Below are positions 10,901 through 23,938 of a stretch of 64,000 nt of DNA, one piece after another. Each line of letters begins with the position of its first letter. The stretch's first letter is position 1. Under the pieces are notes generated by a model. It was given only the letters and a program-made list of their open reading frames with translations. It was not told the origin of the DNA and ran no database searches. Location of the stretch: NCBI GenBank assembly GCA_963277665.1, contig CAUJRU010000141.1, positions 1,302,001 to 1,366,000 on the forward strand, written 5' to 3'. The position numbers were made by a program, and so were the translations under genes. Source of the DNA: Viscum album (Eukaryota; Streptophyta; Magnoliopsida; Santalales; Viscaceae).

Positions 10901-11737
10901 TGTGTGAAATGAGGTAGAGGTGGGGGCCTTTTATAAGAGGAGAGGAGGGGCACTTTTGGAACGTAAAGAAATATTACTTTATTTGAAAATGTGTTTCGGT
11001 TTCAAAAGGTCCCACATTGTTATAATTCGTGGATAAGGTGATAAGGCTTCGAAATACACTCATCCAATAAGTTTTGGACATGTGTAGTTCATAGATTTTA
11101 CATTATCTTTCCATTTTATTTAAATCATCAAATAATGATGTCATCGCTGCATCATTATTATGTCATAAATAATTTAATTTATTTAATGTCCAAAAATTAT
11201 AAAAGAATACTATGATGTAGGAAACCGTTTTAGCTTTCCAATGAATATTTATAATCAAAAATATTAATTGTATTACCCCACTTAAAAATTGTTTTAGTAA
11301 AACATATCATGTTTGTGTCAATTTTACTTTTACATTAAATAAAATGTTATTTATGTCATTTCCCAACCAAAGTGGATACATGGGGTCCCCATGTTGACCC
11401 AGGGCTTTTCTTGGTCGGCCATGATACAACCAATGAGGGTAAGACATGTGTCAAGCTCATCTCATTTTATTAAAGCATTATTTTTACCTTAAACTACACT
11501 AATTACCACTAATCGCGATTAAAAACTTAATAAGTTACTATTCACCAAAAAATTATTTTAATCTCATTGAACCACATTTTACTTCTTAATGACAACCATG
11601 TATGTCGGATTTTTGAAAATCAAAACACAATGATGGAAAAATTTCATTTAAACGGAAAATCAGTTTTTATAAGTACCACTTAGTGGTTTCACTATTCATC
11701 AAAAATTGAAGTTTTTCAGAAAAATCCCAAAAATTAA
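7939..11737 (-). mobile_element. 5' LTR (3' portion) of short-internal element, B-type
   Basis: Minus-sense LTR ending at the PBS. It holds the splice-acceptor-like site near 8195, the B module (8755-9850) with three 180-200-bp repeats, the hairpin (10162-10228), the small ORF (10476-10604, intact), the TATA box (10930-10935) and the bZIP-like inverted repeat near 11115-11145. It is cut inside the U3 duplication at about 11737. Adding the missing part from 4820-5644 gives a full B-type LTR of about 4.6 kb. Confidence 0.85.
9251..9822 (-). repeat. B-module tandem repeats, three units
   Basis: Units of 180-201 bp, marked on the plus strand by CCCTTAC or CCCTTGAC at 9251, 9431, 9621 and 9822. 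Each has a core such as GGCAGCCTAACGGCGCCAC followed by TTGATGAGA and TCTCATCAC. Copy number varies between LTRs: three here and at 30050-30623, four at 13059-13830 and 41988-42760. Confidence 0.7.
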
Positions 11738-14700
11738 CCAACTATAAGGCCCCAGCCTTAAACCTTACTTAATATTGAGTTATTACAAGATTACACATTG
11801 AGGATCTTTTCAGGTTTATAGTTTTAGAGAATTAGATCATGAAACTTGCATTACATTCCACATTTAAACAAAGTGGTTACATAAAAGACAGTATTCATTC
11901 TTCCCATCAACGGAAACATATTTAAAATAAAACATGGATTCTTTCTTGACACATCCTTGACACTATCATCACATCATGTACCCTTCCCTTGACCTGTGAA
12001 AAACATTTCAAAAACTTGGGATGAGCATAAAAAGCTCAGTAAGGGATATATAGATATGGAAAGGAAACATGAGTACATGTATACATAAGAATGAAATCAT
12101 ACTTTACCCATAAAACATAGGCATATCAAATCGTGAATAAATCATAGAAATCATAAGACATAAAGGTAAATTGAGGCATTCATAACATTCTTACGTGGGG
12201 AGTAACCCTCTTGGTTACGTTTGGAATACCCATCATAGTATATTCCCTAAATCTCTTTGGAGAAACCTTAACGTTTCACTCCTTCGCGTTACCCAATGCA
12301 TTGGAGAGCTATATCAGGCTCACCCGCCCTTAGTTTATCACGGAACCACCCGTTCTTCATAACAATTCCCAAGAATCATAACATAATCGTATCACATAAA
12401 CATGAATAAAGGAAACATAACATTTCCACATTTCAATCACAATATAACATTTTAGGATATTGAAATAATGAATCCATTCAAAAAGAAACCATTTCCAAAA
12501 CCATTTAAAACATTTAATAAAGAGATTTTTGAATCAAAGTGTACCATACCACCTTGAAGCTTTTAACATTTTAAACCATTAATATCCATATAAATAAATC
12601 CTTAAAACCATTTTTAAAACATGGATATTAGTAAGAACAAATAATTAAAACATTTAAAACGATATTTTGGTTAAAGGGGTTTTACCAAAATTAGAGACAC
12701 TTGACTACAATAATAGAGGAATAACATTTAGTCAGAACTTTATAATATCATGAGAATAAAAGGATTCATGATATAATACTCCAAAGGACAGTATATACAC
12801 CATATAAGAGTGAATTGGTGCATAACAACAATGAACCCTCAATAGAAATGTCAAATGTGATGAAATCCCTTATAAAGAAGGTATCCTTAAATTAAGGACA
12901 AATAAATCTCAAAAAATATGTGTGAAAAATATATATACACCCAATATAAGTGGATATTAAGTGTAAAAAAATAAAAGGTCATTCACACATATTCAATGGA
13001 TGACATATTCAATGACTACAAGTTGAACCCAAAGAAATCGAAATTGGGTTAAAAAGTTCCCTTGACAGCCTAACGGCATCACATCAAAATGAGTTGATGA
13101 GAGATAAAAAGTGTATCTCATCACTTGGACATAAAATATACATCAATAAGGATGTATGAGAACATATCCCAACATAAAAATATTTAAATTAAAAGACCCA
13201 ATAAAAGAAGTCTTTTAAAAAAGAGGAGGGTGAAAGGTTCCCTTACCGACTTGGGTATCTTTCAAAACATACACCCCATGAAAGAAAGACAATAGGTCAT
13301 TGATGTAAATACTCATAAACGAAAGTATATTACACAAAGAGTAGAATAATGGTCAGTACATACACCACTCAATGGAATTTGTGGCAAATGTAGCATAAAT
13401 CTCACGGGAATAAAAGTGAGATGAAAAATCCCTTACAAAAACTCGGCAGCCTAACGGCGCCACATAAAACTTCCGAATATGGATTGATGAGATCAAATAG
13501 AGTATCCCATCATATTACAATAGAATTTACAGCAAGTGGAATATAAAATAAAATCCCCCAACATTGCAAGGAGGAGTTTAAAAGAATTGACATAATGGAG
13601 AGTACTTAAAAAGAAAGAGAGAGGTTAGATCTCTTACGAAAGTTCGGCAGCCTAACGGCGCCACTCAAAACTTCCAAAATGGATTGATGAGAAAGAATAG
13701 GGTCTCTCATCACATGAAAATAAAAATTACAGTAAATTTAATATAAAAGGACATCCCAATCATAAGAAAGATGAGCTTAAAATAAATGACATAAAAGAGT
13801 GTACTTAAAAAGAAAGAGAGTTGTAGGATCCCTTACCTCGGGTCCGACTTGACTCGATCGTTCTTTAATCTCCTGAATAATAAACTTGAGTTAATTTATA
13901 CTTCCTTAAGAACATTTTTCAAGTTCATTATTCCTTTTATATCACTTATTACCATGTCATAAACATTATGTAATCATTTAAGTTAATAATATTTGTTTTG
14001 TCGATGTTTGGTTCCTAAGTCGAAAGTGGACTTCTTACAATTACATGTTGTTCCTGTGGCCAAATGTTTATTATATCCAGAATTTTATTCATGATGTAGA
14101 TATCATATATTTCATATATATCCATTACATTCATTAATTTATAAATTTACATAATCATTTAGAGGTAATAAATGAAATGCACCGTTCATGGAGACGGTAA
14201 GCCGTACGTACGCATGAACGCTACTTTCATTTCTATTTTGTATTTTATATAATGGAATAATAATGATATAAAGGTATATTATAATTCCAGTATAATATCA
14301 TATATAATATCATAGTTCCATCCTTTATACGTCCCACATATGGTATTAACGAATCACATCACTTTGAGGGGGCGGTAGTCCGCACTTCCTAAAATGAAGA
14401 TATCGCGTATACCCATAATGGAAGCCATAAAGGTGAGACACAAATGAAAAATACAGAAGCATAAGTAAAACATAAACATATTATATATCATATATAAAAA
14501 TAGTGACATCATAATGGCCACCTTTGAAGGTGTTAAAAGAATGTTGAACAATCATCGTTTCGGGAGGCAGAAATTCGCCATCCACGGAAACCGTATGTTC
14601 TTTAACCATTTTATGTAGTTGTGTGAGAGTGTAGCTCGAATAAATCTTATAACAACATCCTACTATATTTAAGATACTGGTTTTGTTACATAAGAAATAA

Positions 14701-16163
14701 ATAAAAAGAGTTTAGGGGGTTGGAGAAGCAAAATAAACAAATGAACATGAGAGAATGAATTACCTTTAAAAGTGTAACTCCTTTTGATTTGATCCTAACG
14801 GCTTCCTTTGAAAGGATTCTTCCCAAAGGGAATCTTCTAGGATGAGGAGGGGGATGTGTAGAGAGTAAATGGGCAGAGGTGGGACGATCCAAAGGCTTGA
14901 GGGGTGTGTGAAATGAGGTAGAGGTGGGGACCTTTTATAAAAGGAGAGGAGGGGCACTTTTGGAAAGTAAAGAAATATTACTTTATTTGAAAATGTGTTT
15001 CGGTTTTAAAAGTTCCCACATTGATATCATTCGTGGATAAGGTGATAAGGCTTCTAAATCCACTCATCCAATAAGTTTTGGACATGTGTAGTTCATAGAG
15101 TTTACATTATCATTCCATTTTATTTAAATCGTCAAGTAATGATGTCATCGCTGCATCATTATTATGTCATAAATAATTTAATTTATTTAATGTCTAAAAA
15201 TTATAAAAAAAATACTATGATGTAGGAAATCTTTGGATCTTTCCAATGACTATTTATAATCAAAATTTGGACTTGTTTAACCCCACTTAAAAATTGGTTT
15301 AGTATAACATATCATGTTTGTGTCATTTTTACTTTTACATTAAATAAAAAGTTATTTATGTCATTTCCCAACCAAAGTGGATCCATGGGGTCCCCAAGTT
15401 GTCCCATGGCTTTTCTTGGTCGGCCATGACTCACCCAATAGGTGTAGGACATGTGTCATGGTGTTTTCACATTCTTATAATATCATTTTTACCTTAAATT
15501 ACACTAATTACCACTAATCGCGATTAAAAACTTAATAAGTTACTATTCACCAAAAAATTATTTTCATCCCATTGAACCACATTTTTCATACTAATGAAAA
15601 CCATGTATGTCGGATTTTCAAAATTCAATACACATTAGTGGTAAACTTTCATTTAACTGAAAAATCAGTTTGCTTGATTACCACTTAGTGGTTTCACTAT
15701 TCATCAAAAATTGGAGTTTTTCAGAAAAATACCAAAACTTCACCCTAAGATATATTTGATATTCCGAATTCAAAAATGAAGTCCGTTTTACAAAAATAAA
15801 AACATATTAGTCACATTAATTAATTTAATAATTAATTCCCGCTGTCAGAGCAAATAGCGTGTTTTTATAAAACAATAAGTATCAAAAGATTGACACTAGT
15901 TTAAGTCTGATTTCAAAGTGAAATTAATTCCAACGACCACTATTGGATTTAATGGTAAAAATATTTTCTAATTTTACTTTAAAACCAATTCAAAATATAA
16001 TCTAATCATATAAATAAATTAGATTAAAAAGATGTTTTGAATTAAAATACAACATTTTACACTATTCATTAAAAAAAATGAACATTATCGGAAAGATACC
16101 AAAAATTTACACAAAGTAAATTTTGATGTCCCGATTCTTAAGAAGATTTTTATTTGGTCCAAT
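11738..16163 (-). mobile_element. B-type LTR, nearly full length
   Basis: Starts on the plus strand with CCAAC (PBS remnant) and TATAAGGCCCCAGCC, the LTR 3' end. It contains the four-unit B repeat array, hairpin (14168-14234, outer arm AGAA changed to ATAA), small ORF (14481-14609, intact) and TATA box (14934-14939). It runs through the U3 duplication to about 16163, lacking only the last roughly 480 bp before the TGTAAC end. There it is joined in the same orientation to another LTR piece that starts inside the small-ORF region. Confidence 0.8.
13059..13830 (-). repeat. B-module tandem repeats, four units
   Basis: Unit marks at 13059, 13240, 13430, 13631 and 13830 (periods about 181, 190, 201 and 199). 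The 13430 and 13631 units are most alike (CTCGGCAGCCTAACGG and TTCGGCAGCCTAACGG), which points to a recent unit duplication compared with the three-unit arrays. Confidence 0.7.
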
Positions 16164-17778
16164 AGAAAAAAATAAACATATCATATATCATATATAAAAA
16201 TAGTGACATCATAATGGCCACCTTTGAAGGTGTTAAATGAGTATTGAACAATCATCGTTTCGGGAGGCAGAATTTCGCCATCCACGGAAACCGTATGTTC
16301 TTTAACCATTTTATGTAGCTGTGTGAGTGTGTAGCTCAAATATATCTTATAAAAACATCCTAGTATATTGAATATACTGTTGTTGTTACAAAAAGAGTAA
16401 ATAAAAAGAGTTTAGGGGGTTGGAGAAGCAAAATAAAACAAATGAACATGAGAGAATGAATTACCTTAAAAAGTGTAACTCCTTTTGATTTGAGCCTAAA
16501 GGCTTCCTTTGAAAGGATTATTCCCAAAGGTAATCCTCTAGGATGAGGAGAGGGATGTGGAGAGAGTAAATGGGCAGGGGTTGGCCGAGCCAAAGGCTTG
16601 AGTAGTGTGTGAAATGAGGTAGAGGTGGGGGCCTTTTATAAGAGGAGAGGAGGGGCACTTTTGGAATGTAAAGAAATATTACTTTATTTGAAAATGTGTT
16701 TCGGTTTCAAAAGGTCCCACATTGATATAATTCGTGGATAAGGTGATAAGTCTTCGAAATCCACTCATCCAATAAGTTTTGGACATGTGTAGTTCATATA
16801 TTTTACATTATCTTTCCATTTTATTTAAATCGTCAAATAATGATGTCATCGCTGCATCATTATTATGTCATAAATAATTTAATTTATTTAATGTCTAAAA
16901 ATCATAAAAAAATACTATGATATATGAAATCTTTTTATCTTTCCAATGACTTTTTATAATCAAAAATCTGATCTTTATAACCCCATGTAAAAATTGTTTT
17001 TGTAAAACATATTATGTTTGTGTCATTTCTACTTTTACATTAAATAAAAAGTTATTTATGTCATTTCCAAACCAAAGTGTATCCATGGGGTTCCCAAGTT
17101 TACCCATGGCTTTTCTTGGTCGGCCATGACACAACCAATAAGGTTGGGACATGTGTCTAGGTCATTTCATATTATTAAAGCATTATTTATACCTTAAACT
17201 ACACTAATTACCACTAATCGCGATTAAGAACTTAATAAGTTACTATTCACCAAAAAATTATTATAATCTCATTGAACCACATTTTACTTATTAATTACAA
17301 CCATGTATGTCAGATTTTCAAAATTCAGTACACATTAGTGGTAAACTTTCATTTAACTGAAAAATCAGTTTGCTTGATTACCACTTAGTGGTTTCACTAT
17401 GCATCAAAAATTGATGTTTTTCAGAAAATTTCCAAAAATTCACCCTAAGATATATTTGATATTCCGAATTCAAAAATGAAGTCTATTTTACAAAGTTCAA
17501 ATCATATAAGTCACATTAATTAATTTAATAATTAATTCCCGCTGCCAGAGCAAATAGCGTGTTTTTTCAAAACAATAAGTATCAAAAGATTGACACCAGT
17601 TTAAGTCTAATTTCAAAGTGAAATTGATTCCAATGACCACCATTGGATAAAATGGTAAAAATATATTCTAATTTCACTTCAAAACAAATTCAAAACATAA
17701 TCTAATCATATAAATAAATTATATTAAAAAGTATTTTTGATGTAAAATGCAGTATTTTTCACTATTCATTAAAAAATG
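16164..17778 (-). mobile_element. LTR fragment, 5' part
   Basis: Starts in the middle of the small-ORF region (16181-16309, intact) with TATA box at 16635-16640, and runs into the U3 duplication. It ends at about 17778, where AA is shared with the next LTR's AAGGCCCC end. The hairpin and everything 3' of it in LTR sense are missing. Confidence 0.75.
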
Positions 17779-19951
17779 AAGGCCCCAGCCTTAAACCATA
17801 CTTAATCTTGAGTTATTACAAGATTACACGTTGAGGATCTTTTCAGGTTTAGAGTTTTAGAGAATTAGATCCTAAAACTTGCATTACATTCCACATATAA
17901 TCAAAGTGGTTACAGAAAGATAGTATTCTTCATTCCCATCAATGGAAACACATTTAAAATAAAACATGGATTATTTCTTGACACATCCTTGACTCTATCA
18001 TCATATCATGTACCTTTCCCTTGACCTGTGAAAAAAATTTCAAAAACTTGGGATGAGCATAAAAACTCAGTATGGGTTAAAAAAAACATGGAAAGGAAAC
18101 ATGAGTTCATACATACATAAGAATGAAACCATACTTTACCCATAAAACATAGGCACTTTAACATACCTCATAAAATCATGAATAAATCCTAGAAATCATA
18201 AGACATAAAGGTAACTTGAGTCATTCATAACATTCTTACGTAGGGAGTAACCCTCTTGGTTACGTTTGGAATACCCATCACAGTATATTCCCTAAAATCT
18301 CTTCGGAGAAACCTTAACGTATCACTCCTTCGCGATACCCAATGCATTGGAGAGCTATAACGGGCTCACCCGCCCTTAGTTTATCACGGAACCACCCGTC
18401 TTCATAATAATGCCCAAGAACCATAACATAATCATATCACATAAAACATGCATAAAGGAAACATAACATTTCCACATTTCAATCACGAGATATCAATACA
18501 CACATTGATATAATAAAAACATTATGAAAACCATTTTCAATACCAAAGTAAAACATGGTATTTATTTTTCTTTTAAAAAAAGAAGGTATGGCTTGAAGAG
18601 GAAGCCGAAACTCAAATAACGGTTACGACGGCGGAGAAGTCGTTGTCGCCGCATACGTACGACAAAAACATTCCCTTTTGTCGTTTAGTAAACGCTTCGT
18701 ATAAAAAATATTCCTTTTGAATAAACGTAAAAGTCAAAGGGGTTTATACACCGTATAAAAGAAAGTTGTGTATAAAATAAAATATGCCTCAATGAAAGGA
18801 GATTGAGACGAAGTCCCATACCTCGTATCCGACTTGACCCGACCGTTCTTTAATCTCCTGAATAATAAACTTGAGTTAATCTCTACTTACTTAAGAACCC
18901 TTTTCAAGTTCATTATTCCTTTTATACCATGTTATGGACATCATGTAATCATTTAAGTTAATAATGTTCATTTTGTCGGTATTTGGTTCTTAAGTCAAAA
19001 ATAGACTTCTTACACTTACATGTTGTTAATTTGGTCAAAGGTTCATTATATTCAGAATGATATTAATGATTTGGATAACATATACATTATATATATTCAG
19101 CATATACATGTATTTATAATATTACATCACATTTAGAGGTATGAAATGAAATGCACCGTTCATGGAGACGGTAAGCCGTACGTACGCATGAACGGTACTT
19201 TCATTTCTATTTCGTATTTTATAGAATGGAATCATAATGATATAAAGGTATATTATAATTCCAGTATAATATCATATATAATATAATAGTTCCATCCTTT
19301 ATATGTCCCACATATGGTATTTAACGAATCAAATCACTTTGAGGGGGCGGTAGTCCGCACTTCCTAAAATGAAGATATCGTGTTCACCCATAATGGAAAC
19401 CATAAAGGTATGCCCAAAATGAAAAAAACAGAAGCTTAAGGAAAACATAAACATATTATATATCATATATAAAAATAGTGACATCATAATGGCCACCTTT
19501 GAAGGTGTTAAATGAGTATTGAACAATCATCGTTTCGGGAGGCAGAATTTCGCCATCCACGGAAACCGTATGTTCTTTAACCATTTGATGTAGTTGTGTG
19601 AGTTTGTAGCTCAAATATATCTTATAACAACAACCTAGTATATTGAAGATGCTGGTGTTGTTACAAAAGAAGTAAATAAAAAGAGTTTAGGGGGTTGGAG
19701 AAGCAAAATAAAACAAATGAACATGAGAGAATGAATTACCATTAAAAGTGTAACTCCTTTTGATTTGAGCCTAAAAGATTCCTTTGAAAGGATTCTGACC
19801 AAAGGGAATCCTCTAGGATGAGGAGAGGGATGTGGAGAGAGTAAATGGGCAGGGGTTGGCCGAGCCAAAGGCTTGAGGAGTGTGTGAAATGAGGTAGAGG
19901 TGGGGGCCTTTTATAAGAGGAGAGGAGGGGCACTTTTGGAAAGTAAAGAAA
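17779..19951 (-). mobile_element. A-type LTR fragment, 3' part
   Basis: Begins with the LTR 3' end AAGGCCCCAGCC. It carries the A module (about 18530-18840, with GCATACGTACGACAAAAAC), hairpin (19142-19208), small ORF (19456-19584, intact) and TATA box (19910-19915). It stops just upstream of the TATA box at about 19951, where element Z follows. Confidence 0.8.
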
Positions 19952-20551
19952 GTAAGGGGTTTTTGAAAATACTTAAATACAGCTTTTGAAAACTACGTTG
20001 AATAAGAATACTTTTCCATACTTAGAAAGTTTTAAAAGAAAAACTTCAAGACTAAACAAAGGTTGATATATCAGAGTTAAAGTACTTCATACGTATGCAC
20101 TAAAACACTTAGCGTCAACTCACTTAGTAAACAAGATAAGCATAATAATAAAAAGGCATGGGTTGCATGAAGTAAAGTGTCCATAAACAAGAAAGGTGTG
20201 CATGAACAACAAGGGGTAAACATTATCAGAGTTGCGCACAAGCGCATTATCTAAAAAAACACATCATGACATGATAAATGTAATGCAACATTTGTAATAA
20301 AAATCCTGAGAAGAAACTGGACATGCATCAACATTTCCATATCATATGTCTTGTATATTTTCTTTTAATCTGATACTCATAGGTAAGGTTCTATAACCAA
20401 GGTTATTCCTCTAATCGGAATAATCACTAGGTTGGTCATAATCAAAGAAATGTATGCTGAAGGACTCATGATCTCTGTGTCAAGGCCTTGTGCCATAACC
20501 TAAGGGTAAAACCCAATCTGACTGTCTCGAGAACTATCGATGCATCGAGGA

Positions 20552-20643
20552 GCTTACTTTTACCGGTCTCCAACCCGGAGGGCTTACTTTAACCAATCCC
20601 TAACCTGGAGGGTTTTCTTCTTACCGGACCCCATTCCGGGTAG
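20552..20643 (+). repeat. 30-bp tandem repeat, three units, in element Z
   Basis: Units begin GCTTACTTTTACCGG (20552), GCTTACTTTAACCAA (20582) and CTTCTTACCGGACC (about 20616), each followed by an inverted complement such as CCGG...CCCGG. They are diverged but in register. Confidence 0.6.
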
Positions 20644-20720
20644 TCCCATACATTTCTCACATGCTGATAGGGTTAGATATTCAAGGTTTTCATACCACTT
20701 TGAATATTTAATTTTCATTT

Positions 20721-20900
20721 CTTATTACCCAAGGTGTCCCATACCACTTTGGGTAATACCATTTTCATTTCTTATTACCCAAGGTGTCCCATACCACTTT
20801 GGGTAATACCATTTTCATTTCTTATTACCCAAGGTGTCCCATACCACTTTGGGTAATACCATTTTCATTTACCCAAGGTGTCCCATACCACTTTGGGTAA
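20721..20900 (+). repeat. 50-bp tandem repeat of hairpins, 3.6 units, in element Z
   Basis: CTTATTACCC starts units at 20721, 20771 and 20821, an exact 50-bp period, with a fourth shortened unit from about 20871. Each unit contains ATTACCCAA and TTGGGTAAT as inverted arms around GGTGTCCCATACCACT. A diverged predecessor with TATTCAAGG and CTTTGAATA arms lies at about 20682-20709. Near-identity of the units implies recent amplification. Confidence 0.85.
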
Positions 20901-22581
20901 TTAGTTCTTAGTTCCTCTTCATGTTGAGTCATATGCATGAATAATATAAATAAGGTAACAATTACATAAATGGTTTACAAATGCATGATATGACAGATAA
21001 ACTTGAAAATATGGAATAAAAGAAGGCATGGTTAAGCAAGCATACTATGTGCATAGAACAATTATTTAAGCACATAAGATGATGAATGTGTGCGACTTGA
21101 TCCCAAGGGGTATTAAATGATGAGTTTCTAAAATTCCAGTGCATGGAAAAGAACTACTTGGCATTAACTATTGTACTTCACAGGTCATAGTACTTGAAAC
21201 AAATCTCCATCCGCTAATAATTACTGCGACATGCTTGGTATAAAAATAATAAACACTTGCAATCTTTAAAATTCCGACACTTGGAAATAAACCACTTTAA
21301 AAATAAATACCTTTCATTAATTATTATTCTTCTCTGGTCATAGAATTTGATGTTACACTCTGCCCGCTAAAAATCATTGCAACGAGTTTGGTATAAAAAT
21401 AATAGAGGATTTCAACATATTAACATAACCCTTAAATCCATATCCTTTTAAAATGAGATTAAAACATGCATAAGCATATCCTTAAAAAAACACACATGTC
21501 AGTTCAAGGGCGACATTAAACAAGTTCATTGGTGTATACTTAGAACCAAAAATATAAAACAGCATAGGCAAGCGCTAAAATCCTATATGCATAGAAATAT
21601 TAAGAACCATTTCTTGAAACTAGGGTTTTCAGATATTAATCGTAAAAACACATTCATAGATAAGGATATATATATATACACAAATTATATATATAGGTTT
21701 CCTCAGAAATTGAACATGGTACACTTAGAATCTTAATACCACTAACTACTGGTTAGTTTGAAATTCAAAACCTCATGGGGGTTTAAATGTTCATGTAACT
21801 ATAAATACAATATATATAAAAACTTTGTTTTTAACTATAACATAAATGTACTTAAACCAAAGTCCAAGTTCGCATCAAAAATATCTTTCAAAGATAAGTG
21901 TTCATTTCATAAAAATCAAAACCAATTTCCATTCCAATACATAACCTTATATAAATATATAGTTATATATATATGCAGCTTACATAAAATCATATATGCT
22001 AGGATTTTACTTAGAAATACCCTTTCAAAAGTATAATTCTTAGTGAAAAGATATTGAATAATTTTCGGTACCCTAAAGATAATTGGGTTTGAGTTATGTA
22101 TATACATATGTATATATTTATATATATATATATTCAAAACCATAAAAACACTATACACTTGAGTTTTAGGTTTGTAAAAAAAAATAGGATTATTAAAACA
22201 AACTCAAAAGTGATATCCCTTTTATATCATGAAGGAAACACCCCTTGAAAATTGTTCAAAACCGAAGAGTATGAGTTGTATATACACATATATATATATT
22301 GTATATTTTGTGGGTATAATAGTATAGGTTTCATACACCATGAAAACATCCTTAGAGTAGAGTACTCTTCTTAAACCGAGGGGTTTGCATGGTGAATATG
22401 TGAGTATAACAATAAATCGGGTATGTGTATACATATATATATTTATATACACCGTGTATATATATAACGTTTTATCTCAAACCGAAAAAAAACACCAGAA
22501 CACCCTTACCGCTCAAGGGAGGTGCTCGCCGGAGGGAGGCTTGCTGGGTGGCCGGTGGTGGTCCGGTGAGGTCGCGGCTAC

Positions 22582-23938
22582 TTGTTAACTAACATTTAAA
22601 ATAATATTATTTTATTACTAGTGTGCTACTTAAGTTTCAAAGAAACTCATCGTTGCGTATCGGGTACGCTATCGAACATAGCAACCCCTTTAAAATACAT
22701 GTTGTTAATTTGGTCATAGGTTCGTTATATCCAGAATGATATTAATGATTTGGATAAAATATATGTCATATATATTCATCATATACATGTATTTATAATA
22801 TTACATCACATTTAGAGGTAAGAAATGAAATGCACCGTTCATGGAGACGGTAAGCCGTACGTACGCATGAACGCTACTTTCATTTCTATTTCATATTTTA
22901 TAGAATGGAATCATAATGATATAAAGGTATATTACAATTCCAGTATAATATCATATATAATGTCATAGTTCCATCCTTTATATGTCCCACATATGGTATT
23001 TAACGAATCAAATCACTTTGAGGGGGCGGTAGTCCGCACTTCCTAAAATGAAGATATCGTGTTTACCCATAATGGAAACCATAAAGGTATGCCCAAAATG
23101 AAAAAAACAGAAGCTTAAGGAAAACATAAACATATCATATATCATATACAAAAATAGTGACATCATAATGGACACCTTTGAAGGTGTTAAATGAGTATTG
23201 AACAATCATCGTTTCGGGAGGCAGAATTTCGCCATCCACGGAAACCGTATGTTATTTAACCATTTGATGTAGTTGTGTGAGAGTGTAGCTCAAATAAATC
23301 TTATAACAACATCCTAGTATATTGAATATACTGTTGTTGTTACAAAAGGAGTAAATAAAAAGAGTTTAGGGGGTTAGAGAAGAAAAATAAAACAAATGAA
23401 CATGGGAGAATGAATTACCTTAAAAAGTGTAACTCCTTTTGATTTGAGCCTAAAGGCTTCCTTTGAAAGGATTCTGCCCAAAGGAAATCTTCTAGGATGA
23501 GGAGATGGATGTGGAGAGAGTAAATGGGTAGGGGCTGGCCGAGCCAAAGGCTTGAGGAGTGTGTGAAATGAGGTAGAGGTGGGGGCCTTTTATAAGAGGA
23601 GAGGAGGGGCACTTTTGGAAAGTAAAGAAATATTACTTTATTTGAAAATGTGTTTCGGTTTCAAAAGGTCCCACATTGATATAATTCGTGGATAAGGTGA
23701 TACGGGTTCGAAATCCACTCATCCAATTGGTTTTGGCCATGTGTAGTTCATAGATTTTACATTATCTTTCCATTTTATTTAAATCGTAAAATAATGATAT
23801 CATCGCTGCATCATTATTATGTCATAAATAATTTAATTTATTTAATGTCCAAAAATCATAAAAAAATACTATGATGTAGGAAATCTTTTTAGCTTTCCAA
23901 TGAATATTTATAATCAAATATCTGATCTTTATAACCCC
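22582..23938 (-). mobile_element. LTR fragment with internal deletion
   Basis: The first roughly 110 bp (22582-22692) match the B-type LTR region near its 5' start (5455-5570). The sequence then jumps at about 22692 into the hairpin region: hairpin 22821-22887, small ORF 23135-23263 (stop at codon 4), TATA 23589-23594, then U3 to 23938. It ends where CCCCATG (23935-23941) is shared with the RT sequence of the next segment. Confidence 0.75.

Larger units (their letters stand above)
19952..22581 (-). mobile_element. fragment of element Z, copy 2 (inverted)
   Basis: Bases 21150-22581 are the reverse of 1675-3107, so the two Z copies lie in opposite orientation about 20 kb apart. This copy extends about 1.2 kb further (19952-21150) into sequence the first copy lacks, including two hairpin-forming repeat arrays (20552-20643, 20721-20900). 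No protein domain is recognisable. The junction to the next LTR piece shares CGGCTAC (22575-22581). Confidence 0.55.
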
